DNA from: Pleurotus djamor
Taxonomy: Eukaryota > Basidiomycota > Agaricomycetes > Agaricales > Pleurotaceae
DNA length: 22,362 bases
NCBI GenBank assembly: GCA_029747585.1
Contig: JAPEVF010000738.1
Span: 1 to 22,362 of the forward strand
Direction: 5' to 3'
Shown here: in pieces, positions 1 to 12,268 of the stretch
Layout of the letters: each line of letters starts with the position of its first letter
How positions within the stretch are numbered: the first letter of the stretch is position 1
Translations under genes and position numbers: made by a program
Notes under the pieces: model-generated
What the model was told of the DNA's origin: nothing
Databases searched by the model: none
What the model saw: only the letters and a program-made list of their open reading frames with translations

Positions 1-264
1 GCCCTAGATATATTCGCCATATTCACCTCTCTACCTCCCCACCAATTCAAAGACTCCATCCCACGTACCTTGCGCATAGCAACTCTAGACCTCGCCTCAA
101 ACAATCTCATCGCAAGCGTAGCCCTCACCGGCGTTCTAGCTCTCCAAGCAGGTCGCTTCTGGGCTGAGAAGCCGGATGACGACAATGACGCGGCACAGTC
201 AAGGGGCCTTGATAAGCCTCCGCTCGATTACACCTCCGACGCCGGTGAACGATCAGAGAGTTGA
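1..264 (+). CDS. C-terminal end of an unrecognised protein (5' part outside window)
   Basis: Frame 1 is open from the first base to a TGA at 262-264, giving 87 residues with no convincing start, so the gene must begin upstream of the window. The visible part carries one hydrophobic stretch (around NLIASVALTGVLALQ) that could be a single membrane helix. A charged, mostly acidic tail of roughly 40 residues follows, rich in Asp, Glu and Ser. I do not recognise the family. It could equally be the last exon of a gene whose preceding intron ends close to base 1. It runs convergently toward the LETM1-type gene on the other strand. Coding status is supported only by the open frame and the non-random composition. 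Confidence 0.5.
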   Translation, partial: ALDIFAIFTSLPPHQFKDSIPRTLRIATLDLASNNLIASVALTGVLALQAGRFWAEKPDDDNDAAQSRGLDKPPLDYTSDAGERSES

Positions 265-628
265 TGTGCGTGATGCCGTGACGGACACGCGTTTCGTTTC
301 GTTTCTTGAGCATCGGTTCCTGCGGACTCCCGAGTTTCTCCTTCCATAATTTACGTTACTTATGCTCTGCAACGGTTATTACGAGACCATCTGTCTATCT
401 TGTAATTCTCTTCATTGACCAAGCCATAATCCTTGATCTCCAGTGATGAGTGTAGTATAATATTATGAGTGGGTAGCGATCTATCTATTCGCAAGTGATG
501 TCCGACCGCTTTACTCCTGGATGATATCCTCTTTGCGCGGTGCTTTTGAATTCTTCAGCTCTGTTCCTTGTCCGATGATTGACTGGGCATCGTCATCAAG
601 TACCAGACCTTGAGTGCGAATAAGTCAG
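265..628. other. Convergent intergenic spacer
   Basis: This 364-base spacer separates the stop codons of two converging genes and should hold both 3' untranslated regions and poly(A) sites. No credible open frame, RNA gene or long repeat was seen. The only repetitive feature is a short run of GTTTC units near 290-303. Confidence 0.6.
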
Positions 629-2864
<2,236 letters not shown>

Positions 2865-2893
2865 ACTACATAGCCCGTCTTTGGTCCTGTTGA
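2865..2893. promoter_or_regulatory. Minimal head-to-head promoter between LETM1 and ALKBH1 genes
   Basis: Only 29 bases separate the outermost plausible ATGs (2864 on -, 2894 on +), or 50 if LETM1 starts at 2843. No TATA box is evident. With so little room, at least one core promoter and 5' untranslated region must lie inside the neighbour's transcribed or coding sequence. The existence of a promoter is inferred from gene orientation. Confidence 0.5.
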
Positions 2894-4460
2894 ATGTCGG
2901 CGCCAATGCCTTCCGCCATCGACCTCCATGATCCCTCCTCGAAGGCGTACAAACGCGCTCAGAGGCAGTATTACAAGGCCACAAAGCACAGATCGAATGA
3001 CTTAGAATCGGAATGGACACCGTTCAGAGCTGCAGAGAAACGCTACAAAGCCCGATTTCCTCCCCCTGATCTGTCTGGCGTCCTGGATATCGCTGCTCTT
3101 GATCCTCTACGCCAGGACGAAGTTCGTCAAGGAGGCTGGACGGGAGATCCACACACCACCCAGTACACAGACGTGACTTCTACCTCTTCTGATCCTTCGA
3201 ATGCAAGAGCTTTCATGTTTCCCCACATCCCAGGTCGAGGCTTTCATGGCTTCTGACATCACCGATCACTCAACTTATAGCTTCTGTTAGGTCTGGTCAT
3301 AATTCCTGGTTTCCTATCCCACGCTGAGCAAAGGGACCTCGTTACATGGGCATTAGCAGATCATGCCAAATTTCCCAACGATACAAACCTTGATGCTCAC
3401 TATACTGTCCCCCATTGTGGGCTATGGAATATGCATGTTGCTTCACTTGAACATCCGGATCACGCAGAAATTATACACCCCCGTGCGCCTGTGCCATCTA
3501 CTGATGCTGCCTCGATGCACGAGCCTGAGGGTCCACGGAAATTGATTAACAATACCCCTGCTACTCCAGAAACATTCGCAACAATATCCTCTACCCCGAA
3601 ACCACCACCTCCCCCGTCACCGAATGCTCATCCAGCCACACCTTCTGAACTGTTGCATAAGATGCGATGGGCCAACATCGGTTGGTTCTACCACTGGGGC
3701 GTCAAGCAATACGACTTCAGTAAAGGGAAGGCAGATGTCAATCTCAACTTGAAATCCGTCTGTAAACGCGCCGTCGAGCATGTCAATTGGGATGCACTCT
3801 TCAATGGTACTGAAGATGCTTGGGGACACGAGGGCCCTGCTTGGAAGACTTGGAGTAACACCTATGGTGACGCATCACATTCACATCCCTCTCCTCCATA
3901 TCACTCATGCTTGATGTAAACGCAGATCCCGACGCAGGCATTGTCAACTTCTACCAGACAAAGGTAAACCAAACCCCAACGCTCGCATAACATTTCTCAG
4001 ATGACCCGATAGGATACTCTGATGGCTCACGTAGACAGATCCGAGGTCTGTGCCACTTCACCGTTGGTATCTATATCGTGCGTAAATCTCCACACTTCTC
4101 GCTAGACAAGCGTTTGATGTCGACGGTATTCTCAAGGCTGGGAAACGCTGCTGTCTTCCTTATTGGTGGCTTGACACGCGATGTCGAGCCCACGCCCATA
4201 CTACTGCGCTCGGGAGACGTCGTCATCATGTCTGGTCCTGTTTGTCGCAGAGCATATCATGGCGAGTGCCCATTAGGTATCCATTCCTGAATGTCTTTGA
4301 CAATATCTCAGGTGTACCGCGAATCCTGGAAGATACTCTTCCCGAACACTTCCGAATACAAGAAGATGGGTGGAGTCCTTACTTAGAATATATGGCCAAC
4401 ACGCGCATCAATGTGAACGTTCGACAAGTCTTCCCCAAAGGATTCAAGCCAGACACTTAG
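2894..4460 (+). CDS. ALKBH1: ALKBH1-like 2-oxoglutarate/Fe(II) dioxygenase
   Basis: Six exons: 2894-3233, 3291-3866, 3926-3963, 4013-4077, 4137-4261 and 4312-4460, giving about 430 residues. The AlkB fold is recognisable in its C-terminal half: IVNFYQTKDTLMAHVDRSE carries the metal-binding His324 and Asp326, SGPVCRRAYHGVPRI carries the distal His381, and RINVNVRQ carries the 2-oxoglutarate-binding arginines 413 and 419. The order and spacing match ALKBH1 rather than other AlkB paralogues. An N-terminal region of about 110 residues and a Pro/Thr/Ser-rich insert (about 175-215) are extras. ALKBH1 enzymes demethylate nucleic acids, with tRNA and DNA substrates reported; the substrate here cannot be read from the sequence. 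The last intron uses a GC donor (see findings). The other four introns are GT-AG. Confidence 0.92.
4262..4311 (+). other. Probable GC-AG intron (ALKBH1 gene, intron 5)
   Basis: Splicing from GCGAGT at 4262 to the AG at 4310-4311 removes 50 bases and restores the conserved YHGVPRI. The only in-frame GT alternative (GTATCC at 4277) would leave a 35-base intron and insert five residues right after the iron-binding His. Confidence 0.75.
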
Positions 4461-4613
4461 CTCCTGTACATACTCCTGTTCTGTATTTGGATCGAAATGC
4501 AAAGATAAACAAGTCTTTTCGACTGTACAGTTTTTCATCAGCTTTTCTCACGACCCCTCCACCACCTTTCAGAACTTACGCTCGAAGTCGACGTCGATAA
4601 TAATCTCGCAACC

Positions 4614-5067
4614 ATGGAAAACGATCAGGTATGTCTTGTTCGCGCCTTCCGTTTGCTGGAGAGTTAACTCAATGATCTTATTTAGGGTGTTCTCGTTGAT
4701 CTCTACGTCCCCCGCAAGTGCTCTGCCACTAGTCCGTCCTAAGCCTATATCAGCGTATTCGCATCCTCATTTTCCCCATCTTCGTTGATTGCAGACCGCC
4801 TTATCACCTCAAAAGACCATGCTTCGGTCCAGATCAACGTAGTCGATGTTGACGCCAATGGCCGCGCTTTGGGCACCTCCACCACCTTCGCTCTTTGCGG
4901 CCAAGTTCGATCGCAAGGAGAGAGCGACGATTCCTTGAACAGACTTGCAACTAAGGCTGGACGTGAGTCTCCATTCTTCCTGTGCTCTATGAACGCGACT
5001 GATGATGACTCTGTGTCTGTGTCGACGATGTTCAGTGCTAAGGAACGTTTGGTCGTACCAGAAGTAA
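4614..5067 (+). CDS. RPS21: 40S ribosomal protein eS21
   Basis: Four exons: 4614-4628, 4686-4731, 4795-4962 and 5036-5067, giving 86 residues, the usual length for the family. The first exon is only 15 bases and encodes MENDQ. The join continues [19 protein letters not shown], then [33 protein letters not shown] and a short last exon ending [10 protein letters not shown]. The match to eukaryotic eS21 is essentially collinear. The start context AACCATGG is strong. Upstream (about 4530-4575) is a pyrimidine-rich stretch, as is common before ribosomal-protein genes in basidiomycetes. eS21 is a structural protein of the small ribosomal subunit involved in late 18S rRNA maturation. The introns (57, 63 and 73 bases) are too short to look like snoRNA hosts. 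Confidence 0.97.
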
Positions 5068-5359
5068 CATACTACCCATCGCTTTTTGTACTACTTATTC
5101 TGGCATCATCGTTCAATCCACTTTCCCAGTCCCATCCTTCTCAGTCTTCTCAGTCGATTCCGAATTGAAGCTCCTTGTCACGTGTGTATAACGAGATAGG
5201 GGAGTCATGATGATACTCACTTTCGGTTCATCGCCGCAGTCAAGCATGAATCACTCCCTTCCTTCTTTCACTGACCCTTCCCTTTCAATATCTTCTGTGC
5301 GTATCCAGGCGTGATTATCTCCAGAATCTAGCGTTGAACCGGCATCGCAGTTCGATTCC

Positions 5360-8300
5360 ATGGTTGAGATCAAGCCGTCTGATGTCATTCCTTCGGACTT
5401 CGTTTCTGTTAGCCCAAGTCCCGAGGACGACAAGCACAGGCTCTTGTATACGCGATCCAAAGTGTATGTTCATCCCACTCATTATGCCAGAGACAACATC
5501 CCTGGGTTCGTGGCGTTGGTGAAACGGGTATGTTGTCCCCCTGAGCAATGGAGCTGTAACCGACATGATACCCTAGGAAGCTACAAACCCAACATACCTG
5601 TTGGCGTGGATCCCCGAGACGCTCCTCAATGAGAAGGGGAACGAAGAATGGAAGAAATTCGCCAGGATCGAAGAGCATGCTCCGACTGAGGACGAGGACG
5701 ACGGTATGTTATCTTGGCCTGGCGTATTCCGAGCCACTGATACATCTCGCTTCTATAAGATGTCGTGTTCATCGACCTCCCCAGTCATCGGCCGGAGTCG
5801 TATGCATTCTCGGTGCCCTTGACTTCCATCTACTCGCTCATAATACATCCCCCGTCACTATCATCTTGGTGTACGTGTCACCTTATCCTTGGAATTGCAT
5901 CATTTGACTCAGTAACTGCGCAGACGGTTCCATAGCCATCAACCTTATCAACGGAGATACACTTCCTACCCTCCATTTTCATGACGATGAGTCGCGCTCG
6001 TTCACGGCCGCAACGCCCAAATCACCGTTCACCACTGAAGTTGGATTGACTTCATATCCCCCTCTACCTTCTTCTCCGTCGCCTCCTCCGAAGTCCAGCG
6101 GCTCCTGGGGAGGTGAAGACTTACTCACGAGATTGCGCTCGTACGCCCATGTCCTTCGGTCTACGCTCCAACCCTCATTATATCTCATCGACCCCTCCAA
6201 GGCTGATGTTGAAACACATACGACACAGATATTCGACGACGACGCAGTGGATGATATCCTTGCACAGTCCTCATATGCAAATTCATATTCCCCAGTACCT
6301 GCGCACCGAAGACCTCGTCCTCTGTCACCATCCATGAACCCATACTCGCAGCGTTCATCGGTATTGCACAGGTCATTAGGTTCCCCTTCGAGTTCATCGC
6401 CGCCTACTCAGGCACGCATGGCTTTACTACAATCCTTCTCAAATATCACCCGAGCTACTCGACACGCTGCCCAAAACATCCTCTCTCATCCCCTCGCGAA
6501 ACCCATCGTACCCCATCTGCCTGACCCAGTCAAAAGCTTGGTCAACGCAAACGGTGAGACGGAATGGGGTAGCTGGGTGGAAAAGGGTGGTGTTGGGGAG
6601 TTTGAGAGTGCACGCGTCTACCTTGCACGGTGGGCTCGTATAGTCGCTGAGGAAGGCGAGCGCGCTCGGAGGAGAGAAGCGCAGTCGATGACCTCATCCC
6701 AGACAAACGAGGCTGAAGAGACTTCCCTTGGTGTCTTTGAATTGCTACACTCGGCAGCCAATTTACCAACACCCAAGTCGTGTCGCGATCCAACCCATCC
6801 TATCGACGAAGCTACTTGGAAAGGGTGGTTTGGGAAGGACGGAAGGCCTTGTATCTCCAAAGAAGAGATGAAGCGCGAGGTATTCCGACGAGGTGTCACT
6901 CCACATGGTCGTTTGCGTCGTCAGGTTTGGCCCTCCCTTCTTGGTGTACATGAATGGAACACCACTACCGCCGAACGCGCAGCCACCTGGGCAATAAAAA
7001 AAGTGAGTCCCATAATGGTATCTAACCCAGTATCCAAATAACACAATACACTATGAAAGGCGACGCTACCACGAGCTTAGAGATCAGTGGTGTGGCGTTC
7101 CCGAGGTTTTCGAACGCCAGGATATCATTGATGTTGGTTATACAAGTATATGCCCCTTTCCTCACTGAACCTGTCTTCACAGGAACGGCATCGTATTGAT
7201 GTTGACTGCCGTCGGACAGATCGCACCCATCCACTGTTTGCAAACACTACATCAGACGATAAAAACACTCAGCGATACTCTACAATATCACCTCAATTAG
7301 TCGATATCGGCGCTCAGTCTCCTAGCAATGCACACGTCGATCGGTTAGGAGGAATACTACTCACCTATAATTTCTACGAAACAGACCTCGGTGCGTTGCC
7401 ACGATTTGCTGCCATTTACTAAGACCCTAAGAACAAACAGGGTACGTGCAGGGAATGTCAGACCTTTGCGCACCAATCTACGTCATCATGGCCGACGATG
7501 AAGAAGCGGAGGAGCTTACATTCTGGTGCTTCGTGGAGGTCATGAACCGCATGGTAAGCTCTGTGAACGACTTCGTTGGTCTGGGGTTAATTTCTCCTCT
7601 ATAGAAAGAGAACTTCCTTCGGGATCAAAGTGGAATGAAGAGGCACCTTTTGACACTCCAACAACTAATTGGTTTCATGGACCCAGAGCTCTACCGACAT
7701 CTAGGTATCCACCTTGGTCTCCTTATGTCGCACCTTTGCTTACCCGTTTTCTACAGAAAAGATAGACGGGCTTAATCTCTTCTTCTGTTTCCGGTCAGTG
7801 CTTTCTGACCTCACTCCTCCACTCAGACTCAGCTGATGTGTCACCTTCAGCTGGGTCTTGATTTCGTTCAAGAGAGAGTTTCCATTCGATGATGTTCTCA
7901 AGCTTTGGGAAGTGCTTTGGACAGACTATTACAGCAATAATTTCGTCCTTTTCGTCGCCTTAGCCGTTTTAGAGTCTCATCGGGATATGATACTTAGATA
8001 TCTGGTCGAGGTATGTTGAACGGAATAACTCACCTTCAGTCACTAACGTGGTCTCTTGATTAGTTTGATGAAATCTTAAAGGTAAGGATTCGCATAGATA
8101 GATTGGAACGTCGACTCAAAGATCCCTCCCAGTATTGCAACGAACTGAGTATGACGATCGAGCTCGATTCAACGCTTGCACAGGCCGAAGTGCTATTCCT
8201 TTCATTCTCTCAGCTCGTTGCTGACATGGACCGACGGCGTGCGGAGGACTTTGATGAACCAACGAGGACCCTTCGTCAGCGGGGTGCTATGAACGCAAAG

Positions 8301-8366
8301 CAGGGAACTATAGCCGTGCCTGCGTTGTCGGAAAATCTCAGGAGCCTATTGAACGCATCTAGGTAG
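5360..8366 (+). CDS. GYP7: Gyp7-like TBC-domain Rab GTPase-activating protein
   Basis: Twelve exons: 5360-5527, 5577-5703, 5760-5870, 5924-7002, 7060-7132, 7183-7390, 7441-7553, 7605-7704, 7757-7793, 7851-8010, 8064-8081 and 8133-8366; about 808 residues. The first ~190 residues form the Gyp7-type N-terminal domain (SIYSLIIHPPSLSSW, then INLINGDTLPTLHFHDD). The TBC domain begins near residue 455 with GRLRRQVWPSLLGVHEW and carries both catalytic fingers: IDVDCRRTDR (Arg finger) and YVQGMSDLCAP (Gln finger). Gyp7 proteins switch off Ypt7/Rab7-class GTPases in vacuole and endosome traffic. The exon 4/exon 5 junction is out of phase by one base if normal splice sites are used; an A7 run sits exactly at the donor (6996-7002). 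Otherwise a 28-base intron (7003-7030) adds 10 residues. Exon 11 is only 18 bases. A working Rab-GAP is inferred from the intact fingers. Confidence 0.92.
6996..7003 (+). other. A7 homopolymer at an out-of-phase splice junction
   Basis: Seven A residues directly precede the GTGAGT donor. One A fewer would let the normal 57-base intron 7003-7059 join in frame and give a TBC segment of the length I would expect. This points to an assembly indel, unless the alternative 28-base intron is real. Confidence 0.6.
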
Positions 8367-8468
8367 TTTACATTGTCATATAACGATATACATAGCAGCG
8401 ATTTTATGTCCTCACGCGTTAGAGGGATAAAGAGCAGCATTACGTACCTTTCACTTTCAACTTGACTC

Positions 8469-9368
8469 ATGTCTAACCTCACCATATTGCGAAGCTACGC
8501 GTCGAAGGCAGACTTGTCGAAGATACCTCCGACCGTTCTCTTCAGCCACAACGACAAGACGTTAACCATCTTCGACGCGTATCCCAAAGCTATATTCCAT
8601 TTCTTGCTCCTTCCTCGTACCCAGCCCCCGTTTTCTACGTTCGATCTATCCAGCCTTCGCTCCTTATTGAAATGCGAGAAGTCAACGGCGAAGACACTGT
8701 TGGAGAAAATGAATGAGGATGCGCAGGTCGTAGTGAAAGACATCGAAGCCGAAATGATCAGCCGGTATGGTTTCAAGTGGGACATTTGGCTGGGATTCCA
8801 TGGTGCACCTTCAATGGAGTGAGTAACTTGTACTGTGCTGGTGCGAACGCGTCGAATTGCCCTGACCATCTTGAAGACACATTCATCTGCACATTATCTC
8901 ATCTGATCTTTGCTCTGAGAAGCTCAAGAACAAGAAACATTACAATTCCTTCCATCCTAAGCTTGGATTTTTCATACACTTGAAAGACGTGCTCGAATGG
9001 TTTGATGGGGAAGATTCATACTTTGACACTGTATTTCAACCCTTCCTCCTTGTCATCGCTGAGTCTGACCTTGCTTATTTTAGATGGCAAAGCTCGACAA
9101 GAAAACCTACGAGACTATGCTTAAGGAAGATCTCGCGTGTTGGAACTGTGGATCGGTTCAAAAGAACATGCCCACTCTCAAAACACATTTACACGAAGAA
9201 TTCGACACGTTGTCCACAAGGGAGAAGGCCAAGGCAGAAAGGAAGCGCAAATTGGCAAAGAGAGAGGAAGCACCAGAGCCAGAGGCATCCGAGGCATCCG
9301 ACGACGTAGATGGGACGAAAAGGCAAAAAAACTTGACGTTACATTCCATTTCCACATTTCCTGTCTAG
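8469..9368 (+). CDS. HNT3: Aprataxin/Hnt3-like DNA adenylate hydrolase
   Basis: Three exons: 8469-8818, 8877-9030 and 9084-9368, giving 262 residues. Spliced exon 2 opens with the histidine-triad motif HIHLHII (about 118-124), whose middle His is the nucleophile in HIT hydrolases. It continues with the aprataxin-typical KHYNSFHPKLGFFIHL. Exon 3 contains the C-terminal zinc finger: CWNCG (Cys187, Cys190), then TLKTHLHEEF with His203 and probably Glu207, the C2HE pattern described for fission-yeast Hnt3. The tail is Lys/Glu-rich with a KRKR-like basic patch that may be a nuclear signal. Aprataxin removes AMP from abortive DNA-ligation intermediates in the nucleus. There is no FHA domain, as in other fungal forms. 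Its stop lies 77 bases from that of the convergent oxidoreductase. The end of the protein could differ if a further 3' intron exists. Confidence 0.93.
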
Positions 9369-9445
9369 TAGTTCTATGCACATAGCACAACACGGTAGCA
9401 TCACAACAAATTCAGAATGTGCTAGGTACGTTCTTGGCTCGTCGA

Positions 9446-11354
9446 TTAAGCGGCGGACTTCTCAGCTTCAGCCTTAGACTCCTCAGCAATGGCGTGCAGC
9501 TTTTCAGCGCGAGACCTCTCACTGGCCTCTCGGATGGCCCAAGTCAATTCGTATGTGCGGCAAGCATCTGATAGTTTCAAGCTCAGTGATCTTGTGCATT
9601 CCAATCAAGAGGCGCACGTTACCTTCGTAGGAGCTGAGAATCTGGCCTGCATCGGACTCTTCTTCGATGTCTTCCACGATATCGATCAAGTTGGAAATCT
9701 GAGATGACGACTATCAGCGAAGAGCATAATGTGTCGGAATATTGAGATCACCTCAGAGAAGAAGGGGTCGTCATCAGGGAATCGGACGGTTTGCTCGTGG
9801 TCATCTCCAGGTTTGCGAATCACCAGGATTGGCTGGACGTAGGGATCAACCAATCTAGTATGGATTAGAGAAGAGGGCGCGACACAGAGCAGCGGCCAAC
9901 TGACTTGAGTTGGTAACCATCTGCATAAACTTCGAGTTCACAGCTATAATTGGTCCCTTGAAGGGCGACGACATGGGTGAAGCTTCCAACGGCGCCACTT
10001 TCATATTTCCTTAGAGAAGGTGTCAGTGATCATCCACATGCATGAGCGACTGGGAAATGTCTTACCAAGTCGCGGCCGTCACACGAGGGATTCTGTTCTC
10101 CGGGGCAATTTTAGACTCGTCGATAGTCATCTTGGAGAGGTGACCGGCATTTTCGTCCCATTCCAAGGAATGTGCGGTAACGGATGTGACATCAACTTCA
10201 CCGCCGAAGTAGCGAGAGAGATCGCAGAAGTGAGTGCCTTGCTCTACAATAGGGCCGGCGCTGCAATGACGTCAGCCTTTTTGCACAGACAGAACACGAT
10301 ACGGAACCTACCTCTTCGACTTGTCCCACCAGTCAGGCTTTGCAATGGCCTCGTATGCGCAAGCATAACGAGCGATGGTAGCCATAACGGTGAGGTTGTT
10401 TTCCTGAATAATCTGTTTCATCATCTGGACCGCCTTGAGGTACCGAAGCATGTACCTAAGGTTATAGAATGAAATTGGGAATTGATCCACGGTTCAATGG
10501 CGGTTAATACGTACCCAACAGAACATATGGTCTTAGAATCGTGGATGCTTTTGGCAATCTTGAAAGCGTCCTCTAGTTCGTGAATAGGACCGGTAGTGAT
10601 GGGTTTCTCGATGAACAAGGCGACACCGGGGAAGTGCTTCAGAATTTGCATTTCAATATCACGGCCAGGTTGGAGGGTGCCTCGGAACATCGGAGGGCTA
10701 CCGACGATGACGGCCCTGGGCCGTTCCCTAGGGTGCATGGTCTTCACGAAATCATCAAGGCTTTTGTAGACGCGGGTATCTTGGTAAGCCGAAACGACGA
10801 AAGAGTCGCACTTCTTCTGCAAAACAGCAGTGGCCCGTTCAATAGCAGGGTCAATGAGGGCAACGACCTTGAGTCGGCGGCCCAACTTGCTGCGGGTGAT
10901 ATCGTTTAACGATGGGAGATATGGGAGGATAAACAACTTGGCTACTCACTGCTCCAAACGGAAGGAGTGATTCCACGGTCCCTCGTCCGAACCTGCGAAG
11001 GCGGAGCTTATTGGAATGCATGCGAGTGGAATACTGTCGTTGACAATGTGGACTAACCGAACATGATGTTCCCTGCGCCGATGAAGACAACATTAAAGTC
11101 GTCCGATCCGCCTATGTGGACAGTTCTGGGGGGTTATGTGTGAGCCATCGGTACAATCGCGTCGAAGTAGCCTCTAAGTGTGGATGGCTATCAGAGAAAG
11201 GGGATGACACGAACTTGTCCATAGGAATCAACCTGGAGGGATCAATGGAGGGCCGACGCGACGCGAACTCAGATGGCCTCCGCGATGCAATCTGGGAGGG
11301 GCGTCGTTCGGACGGACGTCGGCTAGAAAGCGGGGAAAACGGCGGGGAGTTCAT
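9446..11354 (-). CDS. Gfo/Idh/MocA-family NAD(P)-dependent oxidoreductase
   Basis: Ten exons: 11354-11215, 11125-11058, 10992-10950, 10889-10515, 10455-10312, 10260-10066, 10009-9905, 9854-9752, 9698-9623 and 9567-9446, giving 456 residues. A Rossmann fold begins at FNVVFIGAGNIMFG (about 57-70) and the family EKP signature is at 178-180 (IEKPITTGP). It is followed by VGYMLRYLKAV and the C-terminal beta-sheet domain. Members oxidise or reduce sugars, inositols or similar polyols; the substrate cannot be named. The first 44 residues are a Ser/Arg/Pro-rich extension with four RRPS motifs. A shorter protein starting at Met45 (11222) is possible and would leave only 8 coding bases in exon 1. The join of exon 1 to exon 2 is the least certain; a 29-base intron is an alternative to the 89-base one chosen. 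The C-terminus is Ala/Glu/Lys-rich. Confidence 0.9.
11247..11321 (-). repeat. Four RRPS motifs at the oxidoreductase N-terminus
   Basis: Residues 12-36 of the long form contain RRPS at 12, 17, 25 and 33, three of them as SRRPS. Each fits the R-R-x-S consensus of cAMP-dependent protein kinase. The repeat is visible directly; phosphorylation is inference and depends on the upstream ATG being used. Confidence 0.6.
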
Positions 11355-11595
11355 CGCGTCCTGTTGGGTACAAGAAAGTCAGAGATCGATGAGAGAGGGA
11401 GGAGAAGGGACAGTACGAAGCAATAGGGAAGTTAAGGACGAGCGCAAGGAGTGGTTGTGAGGGAGGAGGATGGAGGAGATAACTGAGATAGAGATCAGGA
11501 AGATGGAAACGAGGGTATATTATGTAGGGCCTCAATAAGCGCCGGGTGATATGACGTAAATAAATGAATGTGGTAGACCTCGAGATAATTTAGCT

Positions 11596-12119
11596 TCAAC
11601 GACGTTCGTCTCTTCGGCGAGCCTTCTCAGCTTCCAACTCTTTCCTCCGGTTTTCTGCAGCCTGCAAGCGGTCTGTCATGGCCTTCAGCTCCGCTTTGAG
11701 CTTCTCATTCTCCTGGGTTAGCTTCATGACGTTGCTTGCACGTTTCTCAACCTTTTCTCTGCAAGGAATCGTCACCTATTCTGTCCGATAAAGATACACA
11801 TCGCCTCAAATCAACGGCGAGAGGCGAGCGGATGAAGGGGGGGATACAAAGCGAAGAAGATGAAGAACTCACTGAACAGGCTTTGACTCGGCGTTGTCAA
11901 GGGTATCGAAGCTAAAGTCAAGACCAGAGCTCGGGATTTCTGTCCGTATTGGCGACCATAGGTCGCTGTAGTCGGTGTGTGCGTGGCTCTGAGGTTCATC
12001 TGCCTGATGCCTCGATCTACGAAATGCATACGGTTGGGTGCCCCTGTCTAGACAAATGCTTTCCGAGAGACGAACCTGAAATCATCACTGGATTGGCGTT
12101 GGAAGTCTTCTGAGCTCAT
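11596..12119 (-). CDS. Small unrecognised coiled-coil protein
   Basis: Three exons (12119-12076, 12016-11873, 11758-11596) join in phase into 116 residues, with introns of 59 and 114 bases. The N-terminal half is polar, starting MSSEDFQRQSSDDFR, with an Asp/Ser/Pro-rich middle (DYSDLWSPIRTEIP, then GLDFSFDTLDNAE). The C-terminal ~55 residues are a strongly charged heptad-like helix (for example NVMKLTQENEKLKAELKAM) ending in EKARRRDERR, predicted to form a coiled coil. I do not recognise the family and assign no function. It is divergent from the PIG-Y-like gene, with 149 bases between the two ATGs. Support comes from clean splice phases and the coiled-coil pattern across the splice. The 114-base intron is longer than its neighbours and could hide a further small exon. 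Confidence 0.7.
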
Positions 12120-12268
12120 CTCGGGAGGTATGTGCGCGTATGGCTTCTTTGCTGACGACGAGATGGTTGATAGTTGCTGAAGAGCAACTAGCTCTGGCTT
12201 CGAGGTTAATAACAACCATACTTTCCCACGACAATACACCATCCACCTTTTCACACGCGACCACCATC
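12120..12268. promoter_or_regulatory. Shared promoter region, coiled-coil gene / PIG-Y-like gene
   Basis: This is the 149-base gap between two divergent ATGs. It must contain both transcription starts. No TATA box or clear operator is visible; a CT-rich stretch lies just before the + strand start (12240-12268). It is inferred from orientation. Confidence 0.45.

Noticed and set aside
4629..5035. snoRNA genes inside the eS21 introns
   Set aside because: The introns are only 57-73 bases, and I found no convincing paired C/D boxes.
5335..5360. tRNA T-loop-like GTTCGATTCC near 5348
   Set aside because: No acceptor stem, anticodon arm or A box at the right distance; it is in the 5' leader of the Rab-GAP gene.
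11112..11214. Coding sequence continuing through SSPFSDSHPHLEATSTRLYRW in the oxidoreductase
   Set aside because: It would need a 29-base intron to reach the Rossmann fold; the 89-base intron from 11214 is within the window's range. Kept as a lower-ranked alternative.
12140..12268. Upstream extension of the PIG-Y-like frame from 12140
   Set aside because: It begins with residues unlike the family and would run through the divergent promoter; the ATG at 12269 gives the family's usual length.
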